Positions 63,589 to 64,000 of a DNA stretch of 64,000 bases are shown in pieces. Source of the DNA: Arbacia lixula. Lineage: Eukaryota > Echinodermata > Echinoidea > Arbacioida > Arbaciidae. Location of the stretch: NCBI GenBank assembly GCA_963669155.1, contig OZ022595.1, positions 1,584,115-1,648,114 of the forward strand, read 5' to 3'. Every line of letters begins with the position of its first letter. Position 1 is the stretch's first letter. Below the pieces are notes generated by a model. The model was not told the DNA's origin. It ran no database searches and was given only the letters and a program-made list of their open reading frames with translations. The translations under genes and the position numbers were made by a program.

Positions 63589-64000
63589 CTGTCAAAAATA
63601 GCGACATTTTGGAAGAATACACACATAAATGCAGGAAGCGATTTTGACATTGATTAAATGTAAAGATAGGGTACATTAGCTCATGAAACTCGGTATAGAT
63701 CAGCAGTATACCCTTAAGTATAAAATGTAACATTCCCAGTTCCACTAACCTTTCAGAAAAAAGGTGATAATCTAACCTACTTTTTACATCCTCACTGCTG
63801 CGTGTATGCCTAATTTTTATTTCCAAAATTGACCTTGTTTTTTTCTTTCACCTTTAAGGTAATGATATTCGTATTCGGGAAATTATCCATAATTTAGTTG
63901 TGTGTCATAGAATACTTCGAATATTCTTACTGTCTTGCCCATTCACAGACACAGTTCGTGCAAACATGTTCAAAAGCACCAACAACTCTCTGGGAAGGAA

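Noticed and set aside
1-64000. CRISPR arrays, operons, Shine-Dalgarno sites, integrases of phage type
   Set aside because: The window has eukaryotic introns and transposons throughout; the tandem repeats lack spacer-repeat structure, and the only tyrosine recombinase belongs to the retroelement.

Overview
This window is eukaryotic genomic DNA. It is AT-rich, with split genes using GT-AG introns, many dinucleotide microsatellites and dense small inverted-repeat transposons. Secreted C-type lectin domain (CTLD) genes, a Ngaro-like tyrosine-recombinase retrotransposon and TTAA-target MITEs that start AGGGATAGTTCACC fit a marine invertebrate deuterostome. A sea urchin or another echinoderm is the most plausible source, but that is inference; no ribosomal or mitochondrial marker is present.

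The host content is a cluster of four secreted lectin-like genes. All four share one small PAN/apple-like module with cysteine spacing C-x3-C-x5-C-x11-C, and nearly all of their introns are phase 1. Genes A (3166-13454, +, 231 aa) and B (26088-29216, +, 228 aa) are tandem paralogues built as signal peptide - CTLD - PAN. Gene C (38553-49214, +, 433 aa) is signal peptide - CTLD - CTLD - Ser/Thr-rich linker - PAN. Gene D (52806-63588 or beyond, -, at least 628 aa) lies tail-to-tail with C and reads CTLD - CTLD - PAN - six YWTD-type beta-propeller repeats. The exon models were assembled by hand from splice sites and reading phase. Every model closes in frame with no internal stop.

Layout: 1-3.6 kb is the 5' part of duplication unit 1 (5' exon and signal-peptide exon of A). 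3.8-12.1 kb is an apparently intact 8.3 kb Ngaro-like element inserted antisense in intron 1 of the coding region of A, with gag, RT/RNase H, tyrosine recombinase and an SGNH-hydrolase ORF between split direct repeats. 12.1-13.5 kb holds the CTLD and PAN exons of A. 13.5-22.4 kb is intergenic, with a decayed LINE and several MITEs. 22.4-29.3 kb is duplication unit 2 (gene B). 29.3-38.5 kb is gene-poor and repeat-rich. 38.5-49.2 kb is gene C. 49.2-52.8 kb is intergenic, with a SINE interrupted by a MITE. 52.8-63.6 kb is gene D.

The proteins look like extracellular recognition molecules. The CTLDs lack EPN/QPD sugar-specificity motifs, so the ligand cannot be predicted. Paralogues A and B differ most at the C-terminal ligand-facing part of the CTLD, which suggests diversification. 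All statements about function are inference from domain families.
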